A DNA stretch of 64,000 nucleotides from Pseudomonas sp. BMS12 (GTDB taxonomy: Bacteria; Pseudomonadota; Gammaproteobacteria; Pseudomonadales; Pseudomonadaceae). The stretch is taken from NCBI RefSeq assembly GCF_001592875.1, contig NZ_LSOF01000024.1, positions 1-64,000 of the forward strand, read 5' to 3'. The notes under the pieces were generated by a model. The model was not told the origin of the DNA. It worked only from the letters and a program-made list of their open reading frames with translations, and did not search any database. The position numbers were made by a program, and so were the translations under genes. Positions 37,152-46,214 of the stretch are shown here, piece by piece (positions within the stretch are counted from its first letter, which is position 1; every line of letters starts with the position of its first letter).

Positions 37152-38510
37152 TTATTCGCCGCTGACCAGCTGGCGTGCCAGGCGATTGTGGCGCTCCAGC
37201 ACGCGCGGTAGATCGACGGTCACGATGCGCCCGTCGCGTACCACCGGGCGGCCGTTGATCACGCTGGTATCTACCTGGGTCGGGGTGCAGAACACCAGTG
37301 CCGCCAGCGGGTCGTGATGGGCACCGGCGTAGGCCACATGGCCGAGGTCGAAGGCCACGAAATCCGCCGCCATGCCCGGCGCCAACGCACCGATGTCGTT
37401 ACGGTTGAGCACCTTGGCACCGCCCAGGGTGGCGATTTCCAGCGCCTCGCGGGCGGTCATGGCGTCCGGGCCGAAGCCGACGCGCTGCAACAGCAGGGCC
37501 TGGCGTACCTCGCCGATCATGCTGGCGCCGTCGTTGGACGCCGAACCGTCGACCCCCAGGCCGACCGGCACACCGTGGTCGCGCATCTTGCGGATCGGCG
37601 CGATGCCCGAGGCCAGGCGCATGTTCGAGCACGGGCAATGCGCCACGCCGGTACCGGTGCGGGCAAACAGCTCGATGCCGTGCTGGTCGAGCTGTACGCA
37701 GTGGGCGTGCCACACGTCGTGGCCGACCCAGCCGAGGTCCTCGGCGTACTCGGCCGGGGTCATGCCGAACTTCTCGCGACTGTAGCCAATGTCGTTGACG
37801 TTCTCGGCCAGGTGGGTGTGCAGCGACACACCGTACTGGCGCGCCAGCACCGCCGCCTCACGCATCAGATCGCGACTCACCGAAAACGGCGAGCACGGCG
37901 CCACCACCACGCGCAGCATCGAGCCGTGGCTGGCGTCGTGGTAATCCTCGATCAGCCGTTGCGACTCCTTGAGGATGTCGCCCTCCTTCTCCACCACCGA
38001 ATCCGGCGGCAGGCCGCCCTGGCTGCGGCCGACGCTCATGCTGCCGCGCGCGGCGTGGAAGCGCATGCCGATCTCCGCGGCGGCGTGGATGCTGTCGTCG
38101 AGCTTGCAGCCGTTCGGATAGATGTACAGGTGGTCGCTGGAGGTGGTGCAGCCGGAGAGAATCAGCTCGGCCATGGCGGTCTGGGTCGACACCTCGATCA
38201 TCTCCGGGGTCAGCCGCGCCCAGATCGGGTAGAGGTTGGTCAGCCAGTTGAACAGCTCGCCGTCCTGCGCCGCCGGCACCACGCGCGTGAGGCTCTGGTA
38301 CATGTGGTGATGAGTATTGACCAGGCCGGGGATGACCACCTTGCCGGTCATGTCCAGCACCTCGTCGGCAGTCTGCGGCAGCTCGGCAGAGGGGCCGACC
38401 TGCTTGATCAGGTTGTCCTCGATATACAGCCCGCCGCCTTTGATCTCGCGACGCTCGCCGTCCATGGTCACCAGCAGGTCGGCGTTCTTTACCAGTAATG
38501 TCTTGGGCAT
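37152..38510 (-). CDS. 8-oxoguanine deaminase
   Basis: The 452-aa zinc amidohydrolase is very like the Pseudomonas enzyme that deaminates 8-oxoguanine to urate. Metal and catalytic motifs: VNTHHHMYQSLTR (near residue 62), LHTHLAENVND, WHAHCVQLDQHGIE and GLGVDGSASNDGASM. The product, urate, enters the PuuD route encoded here. The ATG at 38510 follows AAGGA. It lies 78 bp upstream of the binding-protein gene on the same strand. Assignment within the related guanine/isoguanine deaminases is by recall. Confidence 0.88.
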   Translation of the reverse strand: MPKTLLVKNADLLVTMDGERREIKGGGLYIEDNLIKQVGPSAELPQTADEVLDMTGKVVIPGLVNTHHHMYQSLTRVVPAAQDGELFNWLTNLYPIWARLTPEMIEVSTQTAMAELILSGCTTSSDHLYIYPNGCKLDDSIHAAAEIGMRFHAARGSMSVGRSQGGLPPDSVVEKEGDILKESQRLIEDYHDASHGSMLRVVVAPCSPFSVSRDLMREAAVLARQYGVSLHTHLAENVNDIGYSREKFGMTPAEYAEDLGWVGHDVWHAHCVQLDQHGIELFARTGTGVAHCPCSNMRLASGIAPIRKMRDHGVPVGLGVDGSASNDGASMIGEVRQALLLQRVGFGPDAMTAREALEIATLGGAKVLNRNDIGALAPGMAADFVAFDLGHVAYAGAHHDPLAALVFCTPTQVDTSVINGRPVVRDGRIVTVDLPRVLERHNRLARQLVSGE

Positions 38511-38667
38511 GTACGTGTTCCTTGGGCCCTTTGGGCGAATAAATTTCAACAATGGAAATGCGGGACCGGCGTCATCGGGGCTGCTATGGCAAGGCGCGTC
38601 ATCGAAGACAGTACGACCAGTACGGCGAGATGACGCAACGCCGCCAGAGCGGCTCCGAGGGCGTCGG

Positions 38668-39663
38668 TCAGCCGCCGGTCATGCTCATGAAGCGGACTAC
38701 CTGGACTTGCTGATCCGCCTCGAAATGGTGGCGCTCCGGCTTCAGTCGCAACGCCTCGATCAGCGCCGCGCGCAGACGTTCGGAATCACCGGGATGGCGG
38801 CGCAGCAGCGCCTTGAGATCCAGCGCCCCCTCGTTGCCCAGGCACAGCACCAACTTGCCCTCGGCGGTAACCCGCACCCGGTTGCAGTCGCCACAGAAGT
38901 TGCGGCTGTGCGGCGAGATGAAGCCAACGCGGGTATCGCTGCCGAGCACCTGCCAGTAGCGCGACGGTCCGCCTGTACGGTGGCTGCTGGGCAGCAACTG
39001 GAAACGCCGCTCGATACGCTCGCGCACTTCGTCCGAGGTGCACAGGGTGTGCTTGCGCTCGTGACTGGTGACGCTGCCCAGCGGCATCTCCTCGATGAAG
39101 CTGATATCCAGCCCGCGCTCGACGGCGAAGGCGACCAAGTCTTCCACCTCGTCGTCGTTGCGGCCCTTCTGCACCACCGCATTGAGCTTGATGCGCCGGA
39201 AGCCGGCCGCCCGCGCCGCCTCGATGCCGGCCAGCACCTGGTCCAGGCGATCGCGCCGGGTGAAGGCGGCGAAGCGTTCACGTCGCAGCGAGTCGAGACT
39301 GATATTGAGGCGCGTGACACCGGCCTCGCGCAGCTCGCCGGCCATCTGCCCCAGTTGCGAGCCATTGCTGGTGATGGCCAGGTCTTCCAGCTCACTGCGC
39401 CCGCCGAGACGACGCAGCAGGCTGCCGAGGTTCTTGCGCACCAGCGGCTCGCCACCGGTGATGCGTATGCGCGTCACGCCCAGGCCGATAAAGGCGTCGG
39501 CAACGGCGTACAGCTCTTCCAGGGTGAGAATCTGCGCGCGCGGGGCGAAGACCATGTCTTCGCTCATACAGTAGGTACAGCGGAAGTCACAGCGATCGGT
39601 GACCGACAGGCGCAGATAGGTGATGCGCCGGCCGAAAGGGTCGAGCAAGTGGTTGTCTTGCAT
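38668..39663 (-). CDS. moaA: GTP 3',8-cyclase MoaA (radical SAM), second-copy type
   Basis: The 331-aa enzyme makes the first molybdopterin intermediate from GTP. The radical-SAM cluster CDFRCTYCM, the GGEPLVR SAM motif, the C-terminal cluster NFCGDCNRVRV and the terminal Gly-Gly are present. No other moa or mob genes are adjacent. From memory P. aeruginosa has a moaA2 in the same place. It is probably dedicated to supplying Moco for XdhB when purines are used. The start could also be the ATG 15 codons upstream (39708). A TTGTATACAG site lies in its promoter. Confidence 0.95.
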   Translation of the reverse strand: MQDNHLLDPFGRRITYLRLSVTDRCDFRCTYCMSEDMVFAPRAQILTLEELYAVADAFIGLGVTRIRITGGEPLVRKNLGSLLRRLGGRSELEDLAITSNGSQLGQMAGELREAGVTRLNISLDSLRRERFAAFTRRDRLDQVLAGIEAARAAGFRRIKLNAVVQKGRNDDEVEDLVAFAVERGLDISFIEEMPLGSVTSHERKHTLCTSDEVRERIERRFQLLPSSHRTGGPSRYWQVLGSDTRVGFISPHSRNFCGDCNRVRVTAEGKLVLCLGNEGALDLKALLRRHPGDSERLRAALIEALRLKPERHHFEADQQVQVVRFMSMTGG

Positions 39664-39743
39664 GGCACAGCCTGCCGCAGCACGCGCCGGACGGGACTCC
39701 AGCGACATGGACGGATAACGAATGGAAACAGAAGTTAAATATT

Positions 39744-39753
39744 TTGTATACAG
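39744..39753. promoter_or_regulatory. TGTNNACA operator site 7 (moaA/tetR intergenic)
   Basis: TTGTATACAG lies between the divergent moaA and TetR-family genes. On the minus strand it overlaps a TTGACT -35-like element of moaA. Confidence 0.65.
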
Positions 39754-39862
39754 TCAATTCACCTGGCGCCTTGCTTGAGGCTCGCGCAAGCCCGGTGCTA
39801 CCATGCCAACCCCTCGCCGGCCGGCCCTTCCAGGCTGCAGGCGAGCCATTCAAGGAGACGAT

Positions 39863-40480
39863 GTGAGCAGCATCCGCGCGCGCAACAGAGCGCTCATCCT
39901 GCAGGCCGCGAGCCAGGAGTTCGCCGACAAGGGCTTCGCCGCCACCAAGACCAGCGACATCGCCGACAAGGCCGGCCTGCCCAAGCCCAACGTCTACTAC
40001 TACTTCAAGTCGAAAGAGAACCTCTACCGCGAGGTGCTCGAAAGCGTGATCGAGCGCCTGCTACAGGCCTCCGCGCCGTTCAACCAGGATGGCCACCCCG
40101 AACAGGTGCTGCGCGACTACATCCGCACCAAGATCGCCATCTCCCGCGACCTGCCCTACGCCTCCAAGGTGTTCGCCAGCGAGATCATGCACGGCGCGCC
40201 ACATCTCTCCGCCGAACGCACCGAACAGCTCAATGGCCAGGCGCGCTACATCATCAGCTGCATCGAACAGTGGATCGAGCGCGGCCTGATGGCACGCATC
40301 GACGCCAGCCACCTGCTGTTCAGCATCTGGGCGGCGACCCAGACCTACGCCGACTTCGACTGGCAGATCTCCGTGGTCACCGGCAAGACCAGCCTCAGCG
40401 AGGCCGACTATGAGGCGGCGGCGGAAACCATCATCCGCCTGGTGCTCAAGGGCTGCGAAGTGCAGCCTCTCGGCAGCTAG
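39863..40480 (+). CDS. TetR-family regulator, RutR-like
   Basis: The 205-aa protein has an N-terminal HTH (ATKTSDIADKAGLPKPNVYYYFKSKENLY) and a C-terminal ligand domain. The latter is strikingly similar to E. coli RutR: RDLPYASKVFASEIMHGAP and HLLFSIWAATQTYADFDWQ have close RutR counterparts. RutR senses uracil and binds TTGACCA-N2-TGGTCAA. The GTG start at 39863 follows AAGGAGACGAT; an upstream ATG frame is not supported. It is the best local candidate to bind the YTGACYTNNAAGTCAG sites before xdhA and the first NCS2 permease (inference). Confidence 0.92.
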   Translation: MSSIRARNRALILQAASQEFADKGFAATKTSDIADKAGLPKPNVYYYFKSKENLYREVLESVIERLLQASAPFNQDGHPEQVLRDYIRTKIAISRDLPYASKVFASEIMHGAPHLSAERTEQLNGQARYIISCIEQWIERGLMARIDASHLLFSIWAATQTYADFDWQISVVTGKTSLSEADYEAAAETIIRLVLKGCEVQPLGS

Positions 40481-40495
40481 CGCAGGTTAATTGCC

Positions 40496-40930
40496 TCACA
40501 CCCCCGGATCGGCCTGCAGGCGCATGGCCTCCAGCGCACTCACCGCACACTGTTCGTCGATATCCGAAGCATCGCCACTGATGCCAATCGCACCGATCAA
40601 CTCGCCCGTCTGATCACGGATCAAGACCCCACCCGGGGCTGGCACCAGGTTACCGCCCGCCAGGTTGTTGGCAGCGCCAATGAACGCCGGGCGCTGCTGC
40701 GCGTCCGCAGCGATCTGGCGCGAGCCCTTGCCCAGCGCAATCGCTCCCCAGGCCTTGCCGATGGCAATCTGCGGGCGAAGCATGCTGGCGCCATCCTCAC
40801 GCTGCAGGCTGATCAGGTGTCCGCCGGCATCCAGCACCGCAACGGTAAGCGGTGCGGTGCGCAACTCGCGGGCGATGGCAAAGGCGTGGCTGGAAATACC
40901 CAGCGCGGTTTCCAGTTTGAGTACGGGCAT
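40496..40930 (-). CDS. GlcG/HbpS-family (DUF336) protein
   Basis: The 144-aa protein has the GlcG fold: LTVAVLDAGGHLISLQREDGAS, then FIGAANNLAGGNLVPAPGGVLI and IGAIGISGDASDIDEQCA. Family members have been linked to heme or small-molecule binding and often sit in glycolate or glyoxylate gene clusters, but the biochemical role is not settled. It is divergent from gcl, with three TGTATACA sites in the shared 249-bp region, so it is probably co-regulated with glyoxylate use. Confidence 0.88.
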   Translation of the reverse strand: MPVLKLETALGISSHAFAIARELRTAPLTVAVLDAGGHLISLQREDGASMLRPQIAIGKAWGAIALGKGSRQIAADAQQRPAFIGAANNLAGGNLVPAPGGVLIRDQTGELIGAIGISGDASDIDEQCAVSALEAMRLQADPGV

Positions 40931-41004
40931 GGTGGAAGCTCCTCATGTCGAGGCGACGTCAGCGCAAGGCTGCGCCACCGATTACACACAATAAAAACTA
41001 ATTT

Positions 41005-41014
41005 ATGTATACAG
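41005..41014. promoter_or_regulatory. TGTNNACA operator site 8 (GlcG-like side)
   Basis: ATGTATACAG lies 75 bp upstream of the GlcG-like gene, in an AT-rich stretch. Confidence 0.62.
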
Positions 41015-41082
41015 TTTGGATAATTCTTTATCCATAGCCCCCGCAAAAATCATTTGAAACGCCCGTTTCAAAACAACTTGCC

Positions 41083-41092
41083 TTGTATACAA
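41083..41092. promoter_or_regulatory. TGTNNACA operator site 9 (upstream of gcl promoter)
   Basis: TTGTATACAA, a perfect palindrome, lies just upstream of the gcl -35 element. Confidence 0.72.
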
Positions 41093-41100
41093 CCCAGCCC

Positions 41101-41130
41101 TTGACCCCTGACGAAGGCCGTGAATAGAAT
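41101..41130 (+). promoter_or_regulatory. Sigma-70 promoter of gcl
   Basis: TTGACC (41101-41106) and TAGAAT (41125-41130) are separated by 18 bp. The predicted start is near 41137, about 40 bp before the gcl ATG. Confidence 0.6.
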
Positions 41131-41144
41131 CCGTCGCAGGCACT

Positions 41145-41154
41145 TTGTATACAA
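41145..41154. promoter_or_regulatory. TGTNNACA operator site 10 (downstream of gcl start site)
   Basis: TTGTATACAA lies at about +8 to +17, between the predicted gcl transcription start and its ribosome site. It is 62 bp from site 9 centre to centre, close to six helical turns. Confidence 0.72.
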
Positions 41155-41179
41155 TTCCAATGCTATCGAGGAACAATAA

Positions 41180-42955
<1,776 letters not shown>

Positions 42956-42959
42956 GACT

Positions 42960-43050
42960 CCCCTCTCCCACCGGGAGAGGGGCCGGGGGTGAGGGATTGC
43001 CCGAAGAACACCAAGCACCCTCACCTCAACCCTCTCCCACTGGGAGAGGG
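42960..43050. repeat. Two CCCTCTCCC/GGGAGAGGG hairpins between gcl and hyi
   Basis: CCCCTCTCCCACCGGGAGAG is the start of the first copy (42960-42982), and the second copy lies at 43030-43050, about 50 bp apart. They match the copy at 24839 and are probably a dispersed intergenic repeat. Confidence 0.75.
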
Positions 43051-43071
43051 AGCCAACCAAGGAGCCAAGAC

Positions 43072-43854
43072 ATGCCCCGTTTTGCCGCCAACCTGTCCAT
43101 GCTGTTCACCGAAGTGGACTTCATGGACCGTTTCGCCGCCGCCGCCGAAGCCGGCTTCAGCGGTGTCGAATACCTGTTCCCCTACGACTACCCGGCCGAG
43201 CAGATCAAGGCCCAGCTGGACGCCAACCAGCTCGAGCAGGTGCTGTTCAACCTCCCTGCAGGCGATTGGGCGAAGGGCGAGCGCGGTATCGCCTGCGATC
43301 CGAGCCGCGTCGAGGAATTCCGCGCCGGCGTCGACAAGGCAATTGCCTACGCCCAGGTGCTGGGCAACAAGCAGATCAACTGCCTGGCCGGTATTCGCCC
43401 CCAGGGCCATGACTGCGCCAGCGTGCTGCAGACCTTCATCGACAACCTCAAGTACGCCGCTGGCAAGCTCGAGGCCGCCGGCATTCGCCTGGTCATGGAG
43501 ATGATCAACACCCGCGACATCCCGGGTTTCTACCTGACCACCACGCAGCAGGCCCTGGAAATCCGCGAGGCCGTGGGCAGCGCCAACCTCTACCTGCAGT
43601 ACGACATCTACCATATGCAGATCATGGAAGGTGACCTGGCCCGCACCGTGGAAGGCAACCTGGCCGTGATCAACCACGTGCAGCTGGCCGACAACCCCGG
43701 CCGCAACGAGCCGGGCACCGGCGAGATCAACTACCACTTCCTGTTCGAGCACCTGGACCGCATCGGCTACCAGGGCTGGGTCGGCTGCGAATACAAGCCC
43801 AAGACCACCACTGCCGCCGGCCTCGGCTGGCTGAAAACCCATAACGCCATCTAA
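43072..43854 (+). CDS. hyi: Hydroxypyruvate isomerase
   Basis: The 260-aa TIM-barrel protein of the xylose-isomerase-like family interconverts hydroxypyruvate and tartronate semialdehyde. Typical start MPRFAANLSMLFTEVDFMDRF, metal-site Glu in LVMEMINTRDIPGFYL, and YLQYDIYHMQIMEGD followed by the H-V-Q-L-A-D-N-P-G-R motif. The ATG follows AAGGAG. It lies between gcl and glxR as in many proteobacteria. Confidence 0.97.
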   Translation: MPRFAANLSMLFTEVDFMDRFAAAAEAGFSGVEYLFPYDYPAEQIKAQLDANQLEQVLFNLPAGDWAKGERGIACDPSRVEEFRAGVDKAIAYAQVLGNKQINCLAGIRPQGHDCASVLQTFIDNLKYAAGKLEAAGIRLVMEMINTRDIPGFYLTTTQQALEIREAVGSANLYLQYDIYHMQIMEGDLARTVEGNLAVINHVQLADNPGRNEPGTGEINYHFLFEHLDRIGYQGWVGCEYKPKTTTAAGLGWLKTHNAI

Positions 43855-43869
43855 CAAGAGGACTTTCAC

Positions 43870-44760
43870 ATGGCCAAGATCGGATTTATCGGTACCGGCA
43901 TCATGGGCAAACCCATGGCGCAGAACCTGCAGAACGCAGGCCACACCCTGTTCTTCTCCGAGCACTTCGAAAAAGCCCCGGCCGAGCTGCTCGGCGACAA
44001 CGGCATCGGCCTGGCCAACCCGCGCGAAGTGGCGCAGGAAGCCGAGTTCATCATCGTCATGGTGCCGGACACCCCGCAGGTCGAAGACGTGCTGTTCCGC
44101 GCCGATGGCGTAGCGGCAGGTGTTGGCGCTGGCAAGGTGGTGATCGACATGAGCTCCATCTCGCCGACCGCGACCAAGGTCTTCGCCGAGAAGATCAAGG
44201 CCACCGGCGCCGCCTACCTGGACGCCCCGGTTTCCGGCGGTGAAGTGGGCGCCAAGGGCGCGACCCTGAGCATCATGGTCGGCGGCTGCCCGAATGCCTT
44301 CGAACGCGCCCTGCCGCTGTTCCAGGCCATGGGCAAGAACATCACCCGCGTCGGCGGCAATGGCGATGGCCAGACCGCCAAGGTGGCCAACCAGATCATC
44401 GTCGCCCTGAACATCCAGGCGGTCGCCGAAGCCCTGCTGTTCGCCGCCAAGAACGGCGCCGACCCGGCCAAGGTGCGCGAAGCGCTGTCCGGTGGTTTCG
44501 CCGGCTCGAAGATCCTCGACGTGCACGGCGAGCGCATGATCAAGGGCACCTTCGATCCGGGCTTCCGCATCAGCCTGCACCAGAAGGACCTCAACCTGGC
44601 CCTGTCCGGCGCCAAGGAGCTGGGCCTGAACCTGCCCAACACCGCCAACGCGCAACAGGTGTTCAGCACCTGCGCGGCCATCGGCGGCAGCAACTGGGAC
44701 CACTCCGCGCTGATCAAGGGCCTGGAGCACATGGCCAACTTCAATATCCGCGGTGAGTAA
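43870..44760 (+). CDS. glxR: Tartronate semialdehyde reductase
   Basis: The 296-aa beta-hydroxyacid dehydrogenase reduces tartronate semialdehyde to D-glycerate with NAD(P)H. Cofactor loop IGFIGTGIMGKPMAQNL at the start, substrate motif DAPVSGGEVGAKGATLSIMVGG, and catalytic Lys in GQTAKVANQ. It lies 15 bp after hyi. Confidence 0.97.
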   Translation: MAKIGFIGTGIMGKPMAQNLQNAGHTLFFSEHFEKAPAELLGDNGIGLANPREVAQEAEFIIVMVPDTPQVEDVLFRADGVAAGVGAGKVVIDMSSISPTATKVFAEKIKATGAAYLDAPVSGGEVGAKGATLSIMVGGCPNAFERALPLFQAMGKNITRVGGNGDGQTAKVANQIIVALNIQAVAEALLFAAKNGADPAKVREALSGGFAGSKILDVHGERMIKGTFDPGFRISLHQKDLNLALSGAKELGLNLPNTANAQQVFSTCAAIGGSNWDHSALIKGLEHMANFNIRGE

Positions 44761-44942
44761 GAACACCCCTTCGGCCTCTGGCTGAAGGATGGGGAGCTCG
44801 CTCCCCAACCCCCTATCGACCTTCCTGGCCTGCGGAGTCACGGCCCAAGGGCCAGGTTGGTCGATTCCACTCCACAGGCGCTGCGCTGCGGCGCCTGCGG
44901 ACTGGAATCGATCCAGCGTCACCAGAACAAGAGAACAGTGCC
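44761..44942. other. glxR-ttuD spacer with inverted repeats
   Basis: The spacer holds a GGGGAGC/GCTCCCC hairpin (about 44791-44806) and a longer inverted repeat (TCGATTCCA near 44861 with TGGAATCGA near 44904). No ORF or terminator with a U-run is seen, so ttuD probably shares the upstream transcript. Confidence 0.5.
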
Positions 44943-46214
44943 ATGACTCTCGATCCGCAACGCCTGCTACGCGATTTGTTCGCCACGGCCATCGCCGCCG
45001 CCCACCCCGACCAGGTGCTGGCCGACTACCTGCCCGCCGACCGCAGCGGCAAGGTCGTGGTCATCGGCGCGGGCAAGGCCGCCGCGGCCATGGCCGCAGT
45101 GATCGAACGCGAATGGCAGGGCGAGGTCAGCGGCCTGGTGGTGACCCGCTACGAACACGGCGCCGAGTGCAGCAGGATCGAAGTGGTCGAGGCCGCCCAC
45201 CCGGTGCCGGACGATGCCGGCGAACGCGTGGCCCGCCGCGTGCTGGAGCTGGTCAGCAACCTCAGCGAAGACGACCGCGTCATCTTCCTGCTCTCCGGTG
45301 GCGGCTCGTCCCTGCTGGCGCTGCCGGCCGAGGGCATCTCGCTGGCCGACAAGCAGGCGATCAACAAGGCGCTGCTCAAGTCCGGCGCGACCATCGGCGA
45401 GATGAACTGCGTGCGCAAGCACCTTTCGGCAATCAAGGGCGGACGCCTGGCCAAGGCCTGCTGGCCGGCCAGCGTGTACACCTACGCGATTTCCGACGTG
45501 CCCGGCGACGAAGCCACGGTGATCGCCTCCGGCCCGACCGTGGGCGACCCAACCACTTCAGTCGAAGCCCTGGCGATTCTCGCCCGTTACAGCATCGACA
45601 TCCCCGCCAACGTGCGCGCCTGGTTGCAGGACCCGCGCTCGGAAACGGTCAAGCCGGGCGACCCCTGCCTGGCGCGCAGCCACTTCCAGCTGATTGCCAC
45701 GCCGCAGCAGTCGCTGGACGCCGCGGCCAAGCGCGCCCGCGAAGCCGGCTTCACCCCGCTGATCCTCGGTGACCTGGAAGGCGAATCGCGCGAAGTGGCC
45801 AAGGTGCATGCCGGCATCGCCCGCCAGGTGGTGCTGCATGGCCAGCCGATTCAGCCGCCCTGCGTGATCCTCTCCGGCGGCGAGACCACCGTCACCGTGC
45901 GCGGCAACGGCCGTGGCGGACGCAACGCCGAGTTCCTGCTCAGCCTGACCAACAACCTGCGCGGCCTGCCCGGCGTCTACGCCCTGGCCGGCGACACCGA
46001 CGGCATCGACGGCTCGGAAGACAACGCCGGCGCCATCATGACGCCCTACAGCTACGCCCGCGCCGGCCTGCAGCAACTGGATGCCGAGGCCGAGTTGGCC
46101 AACAACAACGGCTACGGCTACTTCGCCGCCCTCGACGAGCTGGTAATGACCGGCCCGACCCGCACCAACGTCAACGATTTCCGCGCCATTCTCATCCTCG
46201 GGAGCAGTGAATGA
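44943..46214 (+). CDS. ttuD: Glycerate 2-kinase / hydroxypyruvate reductase (TtuD, MOFRL family)
   Basis: The 423-aa protein has the GCK N-terminal domain (VIGAGKAAAAMAAVIE, LLSGGGSSLLALPA, NCVRKHLSAIKGGRLA) and C-terminal MOFRL domain (GGETTVTVRGNGRGGRNAEF, AGDTDGIDGSEDNAGA). The family phosphorylates D-glycerate to 2-phosphoglycerate, though it was first named hydroxypyruvate reductase. Either activity fits here; 2-phosphoglycerate would lead through enolase to the pyruvate kinase encoded next. It overlaps pyk by 4 bp. Confidence 0.95.
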   Translation: MTLDPQRLLRDLFATAIAAAHPDQVLADYLPADRSGKVVVIGAGKAAAAMAAVIEREWQGEVSGLVVTRYEHGAECSRIEVVEAAHPVPDDAGERVARRVLELVSNLSEDDRVIFLLSGGGSSLLALPAEGISLADKQAINKALLKSGATIGEMNCVRKHLSAIKGGRLAKACWPASVYTYAISDVPGDEATVIASGPTVGDPTTSVEALAILARYSIDIPANVRAWLQDPRSETVKPGDPCLARSHFQLIATPQQSLDAAAKRAREAGFTPLILGDLEGESREVAKVHAGIARQVVLHGQPIQPPCVILSGGETTVTVRGNGRGGRNAEFLLSLTNNLRGLPGVYALAGDTDGIDGSEDNAGAIMTPYSYARAGLQQLDAEAELANNNGYGYFAALDELVMTGPTRTNVNDFRAILILGSSE

